DNA of 64,000 bases from NCBI RefSeq assembly GCF_001317355.1, contig NZ_LKET01000051.1, forward strand, positions 62,001 to 126,000, written 5' to 3'. This DNA comes from Oxobacter pfennigii (GTDB taxonomy: Bacteria; Bacillota; Clostridia; Clostridiales; Oxobacteraceae). The translations under genes were made by a program, and so were the position numbers. Positions 52,672 through 61,775 of this stretch are shown here, piece by piece (the first letter of the stretch is position 1; every line of letters begins with the position of its first letter). The notes beneath the pieces are model-generated. The model had not been told where the DNA came from. It ran no database searches and saw only the letters and a list, made by a program, of their open reading frames with translations.

Positions 52672-54075
52672 TTAGTGAGCTATTGCCTCATTCTTTCTTG
52701 CGTTTATTTCATCCTGCATTTGCTTTACCCTTGCTTCAGTTAGTTTGAATCCTAAAAGCAGTACTAAACCGGTAAATAATAATCCCGCAGCCGGTATCAA
52801 AGTCATAATATTGATGATTCCAGCCTTTAACGCCGGCGTCGGTGTCATTTTTGCAACAAATCCGATGGATGCAAGAGCAGCAGCCATTATAATTCCATTT
52901 GTCATTTTTCCTACCTTTAAAGGAAAGTTCATAAGGCCCATAATGAATCCTGCCGTGTTTTGCCCGGTTTTCCATTCGCCATAAACAATTGTATCGCTGT
53001 ACAGGGCAACGTTTGATGAGCCTGTTATTCCGACAATGAATGAGGAACATGCAAAGACGGCAATAAACAAGGAAGTTTGTAGCCCAACAAACCTTGCAAT
53101 TAAATATAAACAGCCTGATATAAGTGTCCCGGTGATTGTCATTGTACGTGTATTATTAATTCTTTTGCTTACCGCAGGTGAAGCAAGTGTACCTAAAATT
53201 GATGCGATAGATGTGATGAGCATATGTAAGGGCATAAGGGCCATATTTTGAGCTACATAAGTATAGTAATAAGCAATAGACCCGGCCATTATAAAGGCTG
53301 CAATATTCCTGCCGTAATCAGCAAGCAAAAGGACTAACAGCGGAGGATTTTGGAATAAGTTTTTCAAAATATCACTAAGTGATGCTCTTTCTTTCTTCTT
53401 AACTGCAGTCTTTGTCTGTTGAGCTTCTGCGCCTTTAACAGGGAGTTCTTCATATCCTTCTGTCATTTTAAAAGTAATTAAATAGCCGGCCCACATGCTG
53501 ACTGCCATGAGAAATTGAAGAACCGTATAGCCAAAGACCAGATTCCCGGTTACAGTGCCAACGAATAAAGCCAGAGGTGTGCTTATATAGGAGAAAAATA
53601 ACCTGGAAATGCTTGACCAAAACATTCTTCTGGAAGAAAGCAGTACTTTTTCCTGGGTATTATTGGCCAGCAGCGGGAGGAGGGCCAGATTGGCCACCCA
53701 TGGAGTGTTAAGCAGCGGCTTTGATATAACAGCACTTACTATGATAATTATGGCTGCTATATTATCGGTCCCTATCTTTGTATACTGCAGGGTCATAAAT
53801 AATACAACAAGCGGGGGCAAAACAATAAGCCACGAACGCAATTTGCCCCATCTCATGGGTTTAACGGTATCAATAACTGCACCATATACACCGGAGAATA
53901 TTGCATCAAAAGTATTAGGGATAGAAATGATTAAGGCAACCAGTGCAAGATTAAACCCTGCAACGTCGGTTAGAAAGTAAGTTTGCAGGTACACACCTAC
54001 GCTGGTCATGAGGGAAAAGCCTAAATCTCCGACTCCATAAAATGTTTTCAGAGACTTACTTAAGGGTTTTTTCAT
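52672..54075 (-). CDS. GPH-family (MelB-like) MFS transporter
   Basis: The 467-residue protein has 12 membrane segments and GPH motifs: SKSLKTFYGVGDLGFSLMTS, DAIFSGVYGAVIDTVKPMRW, and IVYGEWKTGQNTAGFIMGLM. It lies 70 bp upstream of the grdE-like gene on the same strand, so transporter and reductase subunits probably form one operon and share a substrate. AGGAGG precedes the ATG. Confidence 0.87.
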   Translation of the reverse strand: MKKPLSKSLKTFYGVGDLGFSLMTSVGVYLQTYFLTDVAGFNLALVALIISIPNTFDAIFSGVYGAVIDTVKPMRWGKLRSWLIVLPPLVVLFMTLQYTKIGTDNIAAIIIIVSAVISKPLLNTPWVANLALLPLLANNTQEKVLLSSRRMFWSSISRLFFSYISTPLALFVGTVTGNLVFGYTVLQFLMAVSMWAGYLITFKMTEGYEELPVKGAEAQQTKTAVKKKERASLSDILKNLFQNPPLLVLLLADYGRNIAAFIMAGSIAYYYTYVAQNMALMPLHMLITSIASILGTLASPAVSKRINNTRTMTITGTLISGCLYLIARFVGLQTSLFIAVFACSSFIVGITGSSNVALYSDTIVYGEWKTGQNTAGFIMGLMNFPLKVGKMTNGIIMAAALASIGFVAKMTPTPALKAGIINIMTLIPAAGLLFTGLVLLLGFKLTEARVKQMQDEINARKNEAIAH

Positions 54076-54321
54076 AAGAATTCCTCCTGTTTACCATAAT
54101 ATTTTAGTAATATATAACATTACATATTACTCATAATGAAGGATTAATTAAAACCATTAAGAATATTAAATACTTTTCCTTATAAAATTCTTCCATCGTT
54201 ACTGTTAATGCTCTCAAGCTGGCATAATGACTTATTCCTTTTTATAACTAATTTGTTTTTTTATACCAATATAAGTATAAGGTTTAATGTAACCTTAAGG
54301 TCAATAGCATTTCAAAAGATT

Positions 54322-54451
54322 AAGCCTCTGTAAATATAGGTTTTTAAAGCTTAGAATTTAATTTATTCGAAGCTTAAAAACCTTAAGGGAACCAAATTTT
54401 CATATGCATGAGCTAATTTAAAAATTTGGTTCCCTATATATGCAGAGACTT
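54322..54451. repeat. 130-bp nested inverted-repeat element
   Basis: Outer arms 54322-54340 and 54433-54451 are inverted repeats matching at 16 of 19 positions. Inside are two further hairpins: AGGTTTTTAAAGCTT with AAGCTTAAAAACCT (54338-54383) and the perfect 15-bp AGGGAACCAAATTTT with AAAATTTGGTTCCCT (54386-54435). Together they form a three-way-junction shape, with a T run just outside on the plus strand. It may be a compound terminator of the MerR gene, a small mobile repeat or a structured RNA. The other 245 bp of this gap show nothing. Confidence 0.6.
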
Positions 54452-54470
54452 TTTTATGCAATTTCATTCT

Positions 54471-55292
54471 TTAAGTAATGTTGCGGACAGGAATGCTTAT
54501 ACCGAACCTGTAAATTTTCATCCCTCTTTCAAAAATGATTTCTATAAGCTCAATCAGCAGAGGGCCTTCAATTTTCAGTTTATTCATATAAATGTAGTCA
54601 AGCAACTTTTTAAAATATTCTATGGTAAATGAACCGCTGTTGTGCTTTTTCTCTATAACTCCATATAAAGCTCTGCAAGCCGGAAAGTATTTTACCTGAG
54701 GTATATTCTCAACTTCTGAATACTTGATGTTTTCTTCTTTTAATGCCACACCATAGCTATAATTAAATTCAGTTTGTTGCAGCATGGCTTCAATAGGAAT
54801 CACACATAAAAAATATGTAGAAGGCATCTTTTCCATCCAGCTCCTGTATATTTTTTCACTGGCGCTCTCTATAGAAAGATCTTCTTTATTTCCTCCCCCT
54901 ATCCAATAAAAGCCCGGCCTCTCGATAATCCTGTATTCTCCCAGACAGTCTTCCACACTGCCGGAACGGTCCAGCATTTCCTTGAGCCTGCTTTGCTGAC
55001 ACTGAAGCCTTGATATCTCTTCTTCAATCTCAACGCTTCTCCTTTCAAGCTGCTTATGCAGCTCATCATGGCTGCATTTACCGATTAGCTCAGCTGATTT
55101 GTGTAGTGAAAAACCCAGACTCCGGTAAAGCCTGGATCTCAAGAGAGAACAAGTATCATAGTATTCATAGTACCTGTAGTTATTCTCACTCTGTTGCTTT
55201 GGGTTTACTATTCCCTGTGTCTCGTAGAACCTGATTACATGCTTGGGCATGCTGGCCATTCGCGACATGTCCCCTATGCGATACTTCTTCAT
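54471..55292 (-). CDS. MerR-family regulator with effector-binding domain
   Basis: The 273-residue regulator has the MerR helix-turn-helix (YRIGDMSRMASMPKHVIRFY, ETQGIVNPKQQSENNYRYYE), a dimerisation coiled coil (about 85-120) and a C-terminal domain of about 150 residues resembling GyrI/effector-binding domains. ATG at 55290-55292 follows AGGTG. It is downstream of, and cotranscribed with, the FAD oxidoreductase gene, and may regulate this and the transporter/Grd operon. Confidence 0.87.
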   Translation of the reverse strand: MKKYRIGDMSRMASMPKHVIRFYETQGIVNPKQQSENNYRYYEYYDTCSLLRSRLYRSLGFSLHKSAELIGKCSHDELHKQLERRSVEIEEEISRLQCQQSRLKEMLDRSGSVEDCLGEYRIIERPGFYWIGGGNKEDLSIESASEKIYRSWMEKMPSTYFLCVIPIEAMLQQTEFNYSYGVALKEENIKYSEVENIPQVKYFPACRALYGVIEKKHNSGSFTIEYFKKLLDYIYMNKLKIEGPLLIELIEIIFERGMKIYRFGISIPVRNIT

Positions 55293-55374
55293 ATCCAGCA
55301 CCTGCTGAAACTATTGTTTAATCATTTTCGGTATTTTCTCATATCCATCACCTTTCGGAACTAGCCTTTAATCA
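55282..55374. repeat. Imperfect 43-bp tandem duplication of the MerR gene start
   Basis: 55282-55324 and 55332-55374 match at about 32 of 43 positions with a 50-bp period. Each copy contains an AGGTG ribosome site and an ATG. The upstream copy opens a 6-codon frame (MRKYRK, 55322-55342), a mutated duplicate of the MerR beginning MKKYRI. Confidence 0.6.
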
Positions 55375-56712
55375 AGGCAAATAAAATCCTTGTTTCTTTA
55401 ATATATTCTGAACTGTTTTAACATCTGCATTTCTAGGCTGAATGTTGGAATTGACGGCAACATATGCTGCTGCGCCGGCAGCCTCACCTATAGCAGTGCA
55501 CGGTGGAATGAGATTAATCCAGTTGTGGGCATATACGTCTGCCGACAAGCATCTCCCGGCGGCTATTAAGTTATCCAGTTTTTCAGGTACCAATGCGCGA
55601 TAGGGTATCTGCATAGGTATTTCCTCGCCTGGCGCATTGAAGACATGCTGTGCAGGAGTGATTGCTACAACATCATCATAGGTTTTTCCCTGCTTCAGAT
55701 CATCAAAACTTATCTGGTATAGCCCTTTCAATCTTCTGCTGTACCTTACACCTATTTGAGGAGCTACATCCATAAGATACCCGTTTTCATAGCCAGGCAT
55801 TTCCTTATTAAGGAATTCGATTACTTTAACAATTTGCTTTCTGACTTCAATCTCCACAAAGGTCAAATCCTTCACCTTCATGCCATTTTTCCCGAATGTC
55901 CAGTTGTTGACCCATACATTGTCATTTCGGTTACTTGGGATCAGCGCCATCCTGAATCCTGCCATTTTAAGAATCTGGTTCATTTTTTCAGCCCAATCTT
56001 GACGATTGTCCTTTATATAATTCAGATATTTTTTATGGTCAATATTTGCAATTCTGAAGCACAGACTCAAATTTGAGTTTCTTATGGCAGGATCTATACT
56101 GTCATCGAACTCTGCCCCTGCAGATGCAAATATATCCCCTTCTCCTGTTGCATCAATAATAACTTTGGCTAATACTGCCTTTCTTCCTTCCTTGCTTTCG
56201 AAGAAAACGCCCTTAAGCTGACCGTCTTCCATATATGCTTTAGCAGCCCAGCAGTGGAAGTATACAATTACATTAGATTCTTCGACCATATCGTTCAGGA
56301 CGATCTTAAGAAGTTCAGGATCAACATAGGTTCCATAGCAAATCTTATTGTTCCAAACTGTCCCCATATAGCCTGACCACTGCTTAATCAGTTCGGGATC
56401 GCTGCTTCCGGCATCTTTTTTACTTGGTCCATAAAGCCCGTCAGGAAGCTTGCCTAATCTATCCATCCACTCCTGCAGTATTCCGGTAATCTGAACTCCT
56501 GTTCCATTGTCAATATTGGGTATCATAGATACATGCCCGCCTGTTACTTGTCCTCCAAGGTATCCATACCTCTCCGACAATATTACCCTCGCACCATTTC
56601 TTGCAGCTGAAATGGCTGCTGCAGTTCCTGCCGGACCTCCTCCGACAACCAGTATGTCGGCTTCATCAAAAACAGGTATTTGAGATGCAGGTTCAAATAT
56701 TGTTTTTGTCAT
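55372..56712 (-). CDS. FAD-dependent oxidoreductase (FAD_oxidored family)
   Basis: The 446-residue protein has a dinucleotide motif DILVVGGGPAGTAAAISAAR near the N-terminus, then LSERYGYLGGQVTGGHVSMI, a second FAD contact VIIDATGEGDIFASAGA and a C-terminal NLIAAGRCLSADVYAHNWIN. No CxxC or iron-sulfur motif is evident. Homologs oxidise diverse small molecules and are frequent in catabolic clusters. ATG at 56710-56712 follows GGGGG. It is divergent from the PadR gene. Confidence 0.85.
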   Translation of the reverse strand: MTKTIFEPASQIPVFDEADILVVGGGPAGTAAAISAARNGARVILSERYGYLGGQVTGGHVSMIPNIDNGTGVQITGILQEWMDRLGKLPDGLYGPSKKDAGSSDPELIKQWSGYMGTVWNNKICYGTYVDPELLKIVLNDMVEESNVIVYFHCWAAKAYMEDGQLKGVFFESKEGRKAVLAKVIIDATGEGDIFASAGAEFDDSIDPAIRNSNLSLCFRIANIDHKKYLNYIKDNRQDWAEKMNQILKMAGFRMALIPSNRNDNVWVNNWTFGKNGMKVKDLTFVEIEVRKQIVKVIEFLNKEMPGYENGYLMDVAPQIGVRYSRRLKGLYQISFDDLKQGKTYDDVVAITPAQHVFNAPGEEIPMQIPYRALVPEKLDNLIAAGRCLSADVYAHNWINLIPPCTAIGEAAGAAAYVAVNSNIQPRNADVKTVQNILKKQGFYLP

Positions 56713-56837
56713 ATACAAAACCCCCTTATTGATTATTTTTCCAACTATACATAATTGTACCACATTCTTAGCTAATATTTATGTCAAAATTAATCACAAT
56801 CTTCGTGATAATCAGCATTAAAAAAAAAATTAAGTAC

Positions 56838-56866
56838 TTGACAATATTAAGTAGACAACGTATACT
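56838..56866 (+). promoter_or_regulatory. Sigma-A promoter of the PadR operon
   Basis: TTGACA and TATACT are separated by 17 nt, 52 nt upstream of the PadR start. It is near-consensus, as expected for a promoter under repression. Confidence 0.8.
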
Positions 56867-56900
56867 AATAAGCGTTTAGTATTTAATATTGTTTAGTACA
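56862..56900 (+). promoter_or_regulatory. Candidate PadR operator
   Basis: ATACTAA and TTTAGTAT form an inverted repeat overlapping the -10 box, and TTTAGTA recurs a second time 17 nt further on. Position at the promoter of the PadR gene suggests autoregulation. Confidence 0.5.
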
Positions 56901-56917
56901 TTTTGGTGGTGAGAGTT

Positions 56918-57232
56918 TTGAATAAAGAAATGCTGAAAGGCACAATAGATATTCTTATCCTGAGCGTCCTCAAGGAGCAAGATAGCTATGGATACGAAAT
57001 ATCAAAAATTATCAAAACAAAATCAGGTGATTTATTTGAAATACTGGAAGCAACTATGTATCTTGCACTGAAAAGGCTTGAAAAACAAAACGTAATCGAG
57101 GCCTATTGGGGAACTGAAACAGGCGGTGGCAGGCGCAGATATTTCAAAATCACTGATTTGGGCAGCGAGCAATTAGCGCAGCTGACTTCTGACTGGAGAC
57201 AAACCGTGAGTCTCGTAGATAAGTTCATTTAG
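56918..57232 (+). CDS. PadR-family transcriptional regulator
   Basis: The 104-residue protein is a short PadR winged helix: MLKGTIDILILSVLKEQDSY, GYEISKIIKTKSGDLFEILE, TMYLALKRLEKQNVIEAYWG, GGRRRYFKITDLG. TTG at 56918 lies about 8 nt after GGTGGTG. It forms an operon with the membrane protein that starts 12 bp later, a common pairing in Firmicutes where the regulator controls a small envelope-stress membrane protein. Confidence 0.9.
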   Translation: MNKEMLKGTIDILILSVLKEQDSYGYEISKIIKTKSGDLFEILEATMYLALKRLEKQNVIEAYWGTETGGGRRRYFKITDLGSEQLAQLTSDWRQTVSLVDKFI

Positions 57233-57244
57233 GGAGGTTTTTAT

Positions 57245-57859
57245 ATGAACAAGATAAAAAAGATTTACAGCCTCACCGATATAAAATATCCGTGGCTGCT
57301 TTTGATTTCGATGTTGGGGTTCATTCTTGCCCTGTATTTCAATCGAGCATACCCTTACGCTTTCACAAGGATTGAAATTGTGATTTATGGCGCAGTTTTT
57401 CTTGTTGCCCTGTTATGGAGCATATTGAATTATGTAGGCCACTTGAAAATAAGCGCAATATACAAAAGGCACGACAATATAGAGGTCTTTATCCGAGGGC
57501 TCACCATGAACAATGAGGAAAAGGCTGACCTAACAGAGTATATTAACGATTTTGTCAAGGATTTAGAGGAAAACGGCAGTACACATGAAGAAGCTGTAAG
57601 GACAGCTATCAGTCATTTTCAAGTGAAGGAGTTTACACAATGGCAAGGCAATATATTTGAAACTCCGATACACTACTATTTATTGGGCTATGTATCAATC
57701 TTTGCCGGGCTTATCATAGTCATACAGTGTATTGACTTGATTGTATCCCTACCGTTTATTATACTGGCGGTGAGTTTTATGCTTATGTTGTTCAGTGCCG
57801 CATTTATATGTCTATTCTTTATCTATAAGCTGATGGACGTAATGATTGCAAAAAAGTAA
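57245..57859 (+). CDS. PadR-associated membrane protein with HAAS-like segment
   Basis: The 204-residue protein has two N-terminal helices (about 15-32 and 42-62), a soluble alpha-helical middle (EEKADLTEYINDFVKDLEEN, GSTHEEAVRTAISHFQ, resembling HAAS domains) and two C-terminal helices (145-200). HAAS-containing membrane proteins are commonly encoded after PadR genes. Function is not known. AGGGAGG precedes the ATG. Confidence 0.75.
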   Translation: MNKIKKIYSLTDIKYPWLLLISMLGFILALYFNRAYPYAFTRIEIVIYGAVFLVALLWSILNYVGHLKISAIYKRHDNIEVFIRGLTMNNEEKADLTEYINDFVKDLEENGSTHEEAVRTAISHFQVKEFTQWQGNIFETPIHYYLLGYVSIFAGLIIVIQCIDLIVSLPFIILAVSFMLMLFSAAFICLFFIYKLMDVMIAKK

Positions 57860-57866
57860 AATACGG

Positions 57867-57904
57867 AAAGGTAACTTTTCGTTTAAAAGATTACCTTTTA
57901 TTTT
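57867..57904 (+). terminator. Terminator after the PadR operon
   Basis: AAAGGTAA and TTACCTTT form an 8-bp stem with a 16-nt loop, followed by TATTTT. Confidence 0.7.
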
Positions 57905-57959
57905 AAGCATGTACTTAATAATATTACGTAAAAAACAATGTTTAGCAAAGGAGCATACA

Positions 57960-58595
57960 ATGCAGGAAATTATTTTGGATATTATCAATCAATTTGGATA
58001 CATCGGCGTTTTTTTATTGATAACTATAGAAAACATTTTCCCACCTATACCATCCGAGGTTATTTTGACCTTTGGCGGATTTTTGACAACGTATACCAAC
58101 ATGAATGTTTGGGGCGTTATAATATCGGCGACAATTGGCTCGGTGGCGGGAGCAATTATTTTGTATATAATCGGGCGTATACTCAGCGCTGAACGCCTTG
58201 CACGGTTGATTGACAGCAGATTGGGGAAGCTCTTACGTCTCAAAAAAGAAGATGTAAGAAAAGCTGAAAGATGGTTCTCCAAACATGGAAACAAGGCGGT
58301 TTTCTTTTGCCGGTTTGTCCCTATCGTACGCAGCTTGATATCCATACCGGCAGGAGTAGCAAAAATGCAATTGTGCCCCTTTTTTAGCTTAACAGTTATC
58401 GGCACTTTTATCTGGAACGTCGTGTTAGTCTTTCTCGGAAGAATTGCGGGGAACGCCTGGGAAACAATTGTTGGTTATGTTGATATTTACGCTATGATAA
58501 CTTTAACTGTCTTTATGTTGACGGCAATGGTAGTAGGGACGCTCTTCATTAAAAAGCGTTTTTTGAATACATCGAAGCTTCAGGGTGATAAGTAA
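57960..58595 (+). CDS. DedA-family membrane protein
   Basis: The 211-residue protein has the DedA/SNARE-associated pattern: FLLITIENIFPPIPSEVILT, SATIGSVAGAIILYIIGR, FFCRFVPIVRSLISIPAGVA and FIWNVVLVFLGRIAGNAW. Relatives act as lipid flippases or scramblases (such as undecaprenyl phosphate or phosphatidylethanolamine). The ATG at 57960-57962 follows AAAGGAG; a long upstream in-frame extension lacks one. It stands alone. Confidence 0.9.
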   Translation: MQEIILDIINQFGYIGVFLLITIENIFPPIPSEVILTFGGFLTTYTNMNVWGVIISATIGSVAGAIILYIIGRILSAERLARLIDSRLGKLLRLKKEDVRKAERWFSKHGNKAVFFCRFVPIVRSLISIPAGVAKMQLCPFFSLTVIGTFIWNVVLVFLGRIAGNAWETIVGYVDIYAMITLTVFMLTAMVVGTLFIKKRFLNTSKLQGDK

Positions 58596-59192
58596 GGCTG
58601 GTTATTGTGAGTAGATACAGAAAACTTGCATTCAAACATGGTTATATTAAAATCGCATCATTTTAAGTATACTTTTAGATACTATAGTACTTAATAGTGC
58701 CTACTTGTTTAATAGATTGTGCAATGATAACATTATATCCATATATTTATAAGTAATAATTTGTAAAAAACAAAGTTGCTATATCTATAGCCAATAGAAC
58801 ATTTGATATTTACAACAAAGAGCTTATCATAAAATCCATTAATCTTTTATAAAAATTTTAAATCCTATGCGAAACAGAGATGAACGGTATTGATTTTAAC
58901 TCTGCTCAGCCTGACTGTGACTATACCTATTATGAACATACTAAAGGATTAGCTGAATGACGTATTCGATTTAACCATAGATAAGTATAATCCAATACAC
59001 CTCCTCAGCATAAGATGACTGATCTTAAAATGTCCCTCTTATGTTTAATTTTTATAATTCTTTTTCTCTTTATCCTGTTAAAATAGCTTTTATATTCTAC
59101 CGGATCCATATGACTTAGGCGATATCCAGCAAAGGTCAGTGTATATAGTAAAGTATAACTTCAGTGTAAAACTAAAAAAGGGGGTGGAAACC
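58596..59192. other. 600-bp gap with a possible decayed coding fragment
   Basis: The segment is AT-rich. At 58870-58959 the plus strand reads ETEMNGIDFNSAQPDCDYTY followed by YEHTKGLAE and a stop, a protein-like fragment without start or ribosome site and of unknown family. Otherwise nothing was recognised before the RyR-ATPase gene. Confidence 0.35.
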
Positions 59193-61775
59193 TTGAGAAA
59201 TAAAGATGTAAAAATCGTTGTATCGGGAGATATATGTATCAGCGTGCTTCAATGGATTACAGACCCGCAGAACAGCCAGGGATTCAACTGGCAAACCCAC
59301 TTGAATGTACACAGCTTATTAAAGCCGGGAGAATCACTGCTTCTATCCGAGCTTGTAGCTTTGGCTACGGGAGCGTCAATATTATCTCCCCGGCTGCAAG
59401 AGCCCGGCTCCTTTTCATCCGGTGAGTTTCTCCGCTCTACTGCAGAACTGGACTTATTTCCTGTATCGGCAGACGGAAAAAGTAATGACAAGGTATACCG
59501 GGTAAGGCGCTTCCTCGGATTCACCGGGCCTTCTGCAGGCACACCAAAACTTCTCCCCATTATCGATGATGACGAAAATGCGGACATGGTCATCATCGAT
59601 GATGAAAATAATGGTTTTAATGCGGGCAGTGACTACTGGCCTCTGGCTATTAGGGCCTCCGGAAAGTCGCCTGTGGTCATTTACAAAATGAATAATCCCA
59701 TCAGTTCCAACGCTCTTTGGAAGCATTTAGAATCCCATCATATTGAAAATACTATTGTTGTCATAAACAGTGATGATTTGCGTGCCAAGGGTGTGAATAT
59801 CAGCAAAAGCCTCTCCTGGGAAAGGACAGCACGGGATTTTGTCTGGCAGATGGAAAATAATCCAAACCTTGCTTTTCTGGCAGGCTGCCGACATCTTGTC
59901 GTCCCCTTTGGACTGGAAGGCGCAATCTATTATACCAACCAGAAAGAAGCAGAGTCCCGTTTGTACTTTCTTCCTTATGAATTTGAGGGCGGTCTGATAA
60001 AAGAAATCCAAGGCAAAATGTACGGACTTACCTCCTGCTTTGTGGCTGGTCTGGCCCGGAGGATCATTCCTCAAATATGCAGCAGGAATGGACTGGTTAA
60101 ATCCATCGGAGAGGGTATAAAAGAAGGAATGGTGGCCGCACAGAAATACTTTATCAAAGGCTTCGGAAGAAGCATCGACAGCTTATCCTTCCCCAATGCC
60201 GCCGTATTTGTTGAGACAGAAAATGATTTTATATTCAGGGAGCATGTTCAGGATGTTAAAATACCCAGATATTTCAATAAAAACTGCTATTCCTGCTGGT
60301 ACATCCTGAAGGATAAGAGCTCCGCCAACTTAGAAGAAATAGCCCATAATATTGTTAAATTCGGAGAAAAAAAAGTATTGAAATACATGCCCATTGCCCA
60401 GTTTGGAAAGCTTAAGACAGTGGACAGGACGGAAATCGAAAGCTATAGGAGCATAAAGAACCTGATGTGGGAGTACATTTCCGCAAGAAATACGGTCCAC
60501 CCCCTATCCATCGCTGTTTTCGGAACTCCGGGTTCCGGAAAATCCTTCGGGATAACCGAGGTGGCGGAAAATATTGCGCCAACCCTGATAAGGAAATTAA
60601 ACTTTAACCTATCCCAGCTTAGCAGTCCGGCAGATTTGAACAGTGCTTTCCATAAAGTGCGGGACCTGTCTTTAGAAGGAAAAGTGCCTTTAATCTTTTT
60701 TGACGAATTTGACGCAAACCTGGAAGGTAAACTTGGGTGGCTCAAATACTTTTTAGCGCCCATGCAGGATGGGGTATTCAGAGAAGGTGATTCCCTCCGC
60801 CCTATAGGCAAATCCATTTTTGTCTTTGTGGGCGGAACAAGCAGTACCTATAGGGAATTCTGCGGCGAAGACCTGACGGATGAAACGGAACAGAAACAGT
60901 TTGCAAAAGAGTTTAAAAGCGCCAAAGGTCCGGATTTTGTGAGCCGATTAAGAGGCTATGTGAATATATTGGGACCCAATCAAACGGATGAAAATCAGGA
61001 CCAACTGTACATCATACGGAGAGCCATGCTGCTGCGTTCATTACTGGAGCTTAAGGCACCCCATCTTATAAATGAAACGGAAGAAGCACAGATAGACACC
61101 GGAGTATTAAGGGCTCTCCTTAAGGTCCCCAGATACAAGCATGAATCCAGGTCTATGGAAGCCATACTGGAAATGAGTATGCTGACACATGCAAAGAAAT
61201 GGGAGCAATCTCATCTTCCTTCTCAGGAGCAGTTAAAGCTGCATGTGGATGAAGAGCAGTTCTTGCGCCATTTGATGCACGATGCATTTTTCAGTGAGAA
61301 AATCGAAAACCTCGCTATGGACATTCATGAAAAATACAGTGAAAACAATAAAAACAATCCGAAGATTGTTTCTGATTATGCGAAGCCCTGGGAAGTCTTA
61401 AGCGAAGAGCGCAAAAGTTTCTACCGGGATCAGGCAAAGAGCATTCCCAATGCTCTGCTGAAAATTCATTACGATGTCATTTCCATTAAAGAACAGCCCA
61501 AAAAGATTGAATTTACCGAAAGAGAACTGGCCGTTCTGGCAGCTTATGAACATAGTCGCTGGTGCACCAAGAGAAAAGAGACCGGCTGGAAATATGGCGC
61601 CATCCGGGATGATAGTGAGCGCACCGACCCCCATCTGGTACCCTTTGACGAATTGCCCAACGAGAAAAAAAGCGGCATGGTCCGGATGGTCGCAGCGTGG
61701 CCTGAGGTGCTGGCGAATTCCAACTTCAAAATAGAGCATTTGAAGTTTTTATGCCAGTGTGAAAAAGCTGTATAA
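59193..61775 (+). CDS. Large AAA ATPase with PfkB-like N-terminal part and C-terminal RyR repeats
   Basis: The 860-residue protein has three parts. Residues 1 to about 320 resemble a PfkB/ribokinase fold (NTIVVINSDDLRAKGVNISK, RHLVVPFGLEGAIYY), but the catalytic GAGD motif is GLTS (278-281), so kinase activity is unlikely. Residues 415-620 form an AAA-type ATPase with Walker A GTPGSGKS (444-451) and Walker B IFFDEFDA (501-508). The end has two RyR-like units: about 700-757 (ENLAMDIHEKY, PWEVLSEERKS) and 774-845 (LAVLAAYEHSRWCTKRKETG, WKYGAIRDDSERTDPHLVPF). TTG at 59193 follows GGGGGTGG. RyR domains in bacteria are suspected nucleotide-signal sensors. It is a single gene; role unknown. Confidence 0.8.
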   Translation: MRNKDVKIVVSGDICISVLQWITDPQNSQGFNWQTHLNVHSLLKPGESLLLSELVALATGASILSPRLQEPGSFSSGEFLRSTAELDLFPVSADGKSNDKVYRVRRFLGFTGPSAGTPKLLPIIDDDENADMVIIDDENNGFNAGSDYWPLAIRASGKSPVVIYKMNNPISSNALWKHLESHHIENTIVVINSDDLRAKGVNISKSLSWERTARDFVWQMENNPNLAFLAGCRHLVVPFGLEGAIYYTNQKEAESRLYFLPYEFEGGLIKEIQGKMYGLTSCFVAGLARRIIPQICSRNGLVKSIGEGIKEGMVAAQKYFIKGFGRSIDSLSFPNAAVFVETENDFIFREHVQDVKIPRYFNKNCYSCWYILKDKSSANLEEIAHNIVKFGEKKVLKYMPIAQFGKLKTVDRTEIESYRSIKNLMWEYISARNTVHPLSIAVFGTPGSGKSFGITEVAENIAPTLIRKLNFNLSQLSSPADLNSAFHKVRDLSLEGKVPLIFFDEFDANLEGKLGWLKYFLAPMQDGVFREGDSLRPIGKSIFVFVGGTSSTYREFCGEDLTDETEQKQFAKEFKSAKGPDFVSRLRGYVNILGPNQTDENQDQLYIIRRAMLLRSLLELKAPHLINETEEAQIDTGVLRALLKVPRYKHESRSMEAILEMSMLTHAKKWEQSHLPSQEQLKLHVDEEQFLRHLMHDAFFSEKIENLAMDIHEKYSENNKNNPKIVSDYAKPWEVLSEERKSFYRDQAKSIPNALLKIHYDVISIKEQPKKIEFTERELAVLAAYEHSRWCTKRKETGWKYGAIRDDSERTDPHLVPFDELPNEKKSGMVRMVAAWPEVLANSNFKIEHLKFLCQCEKAV

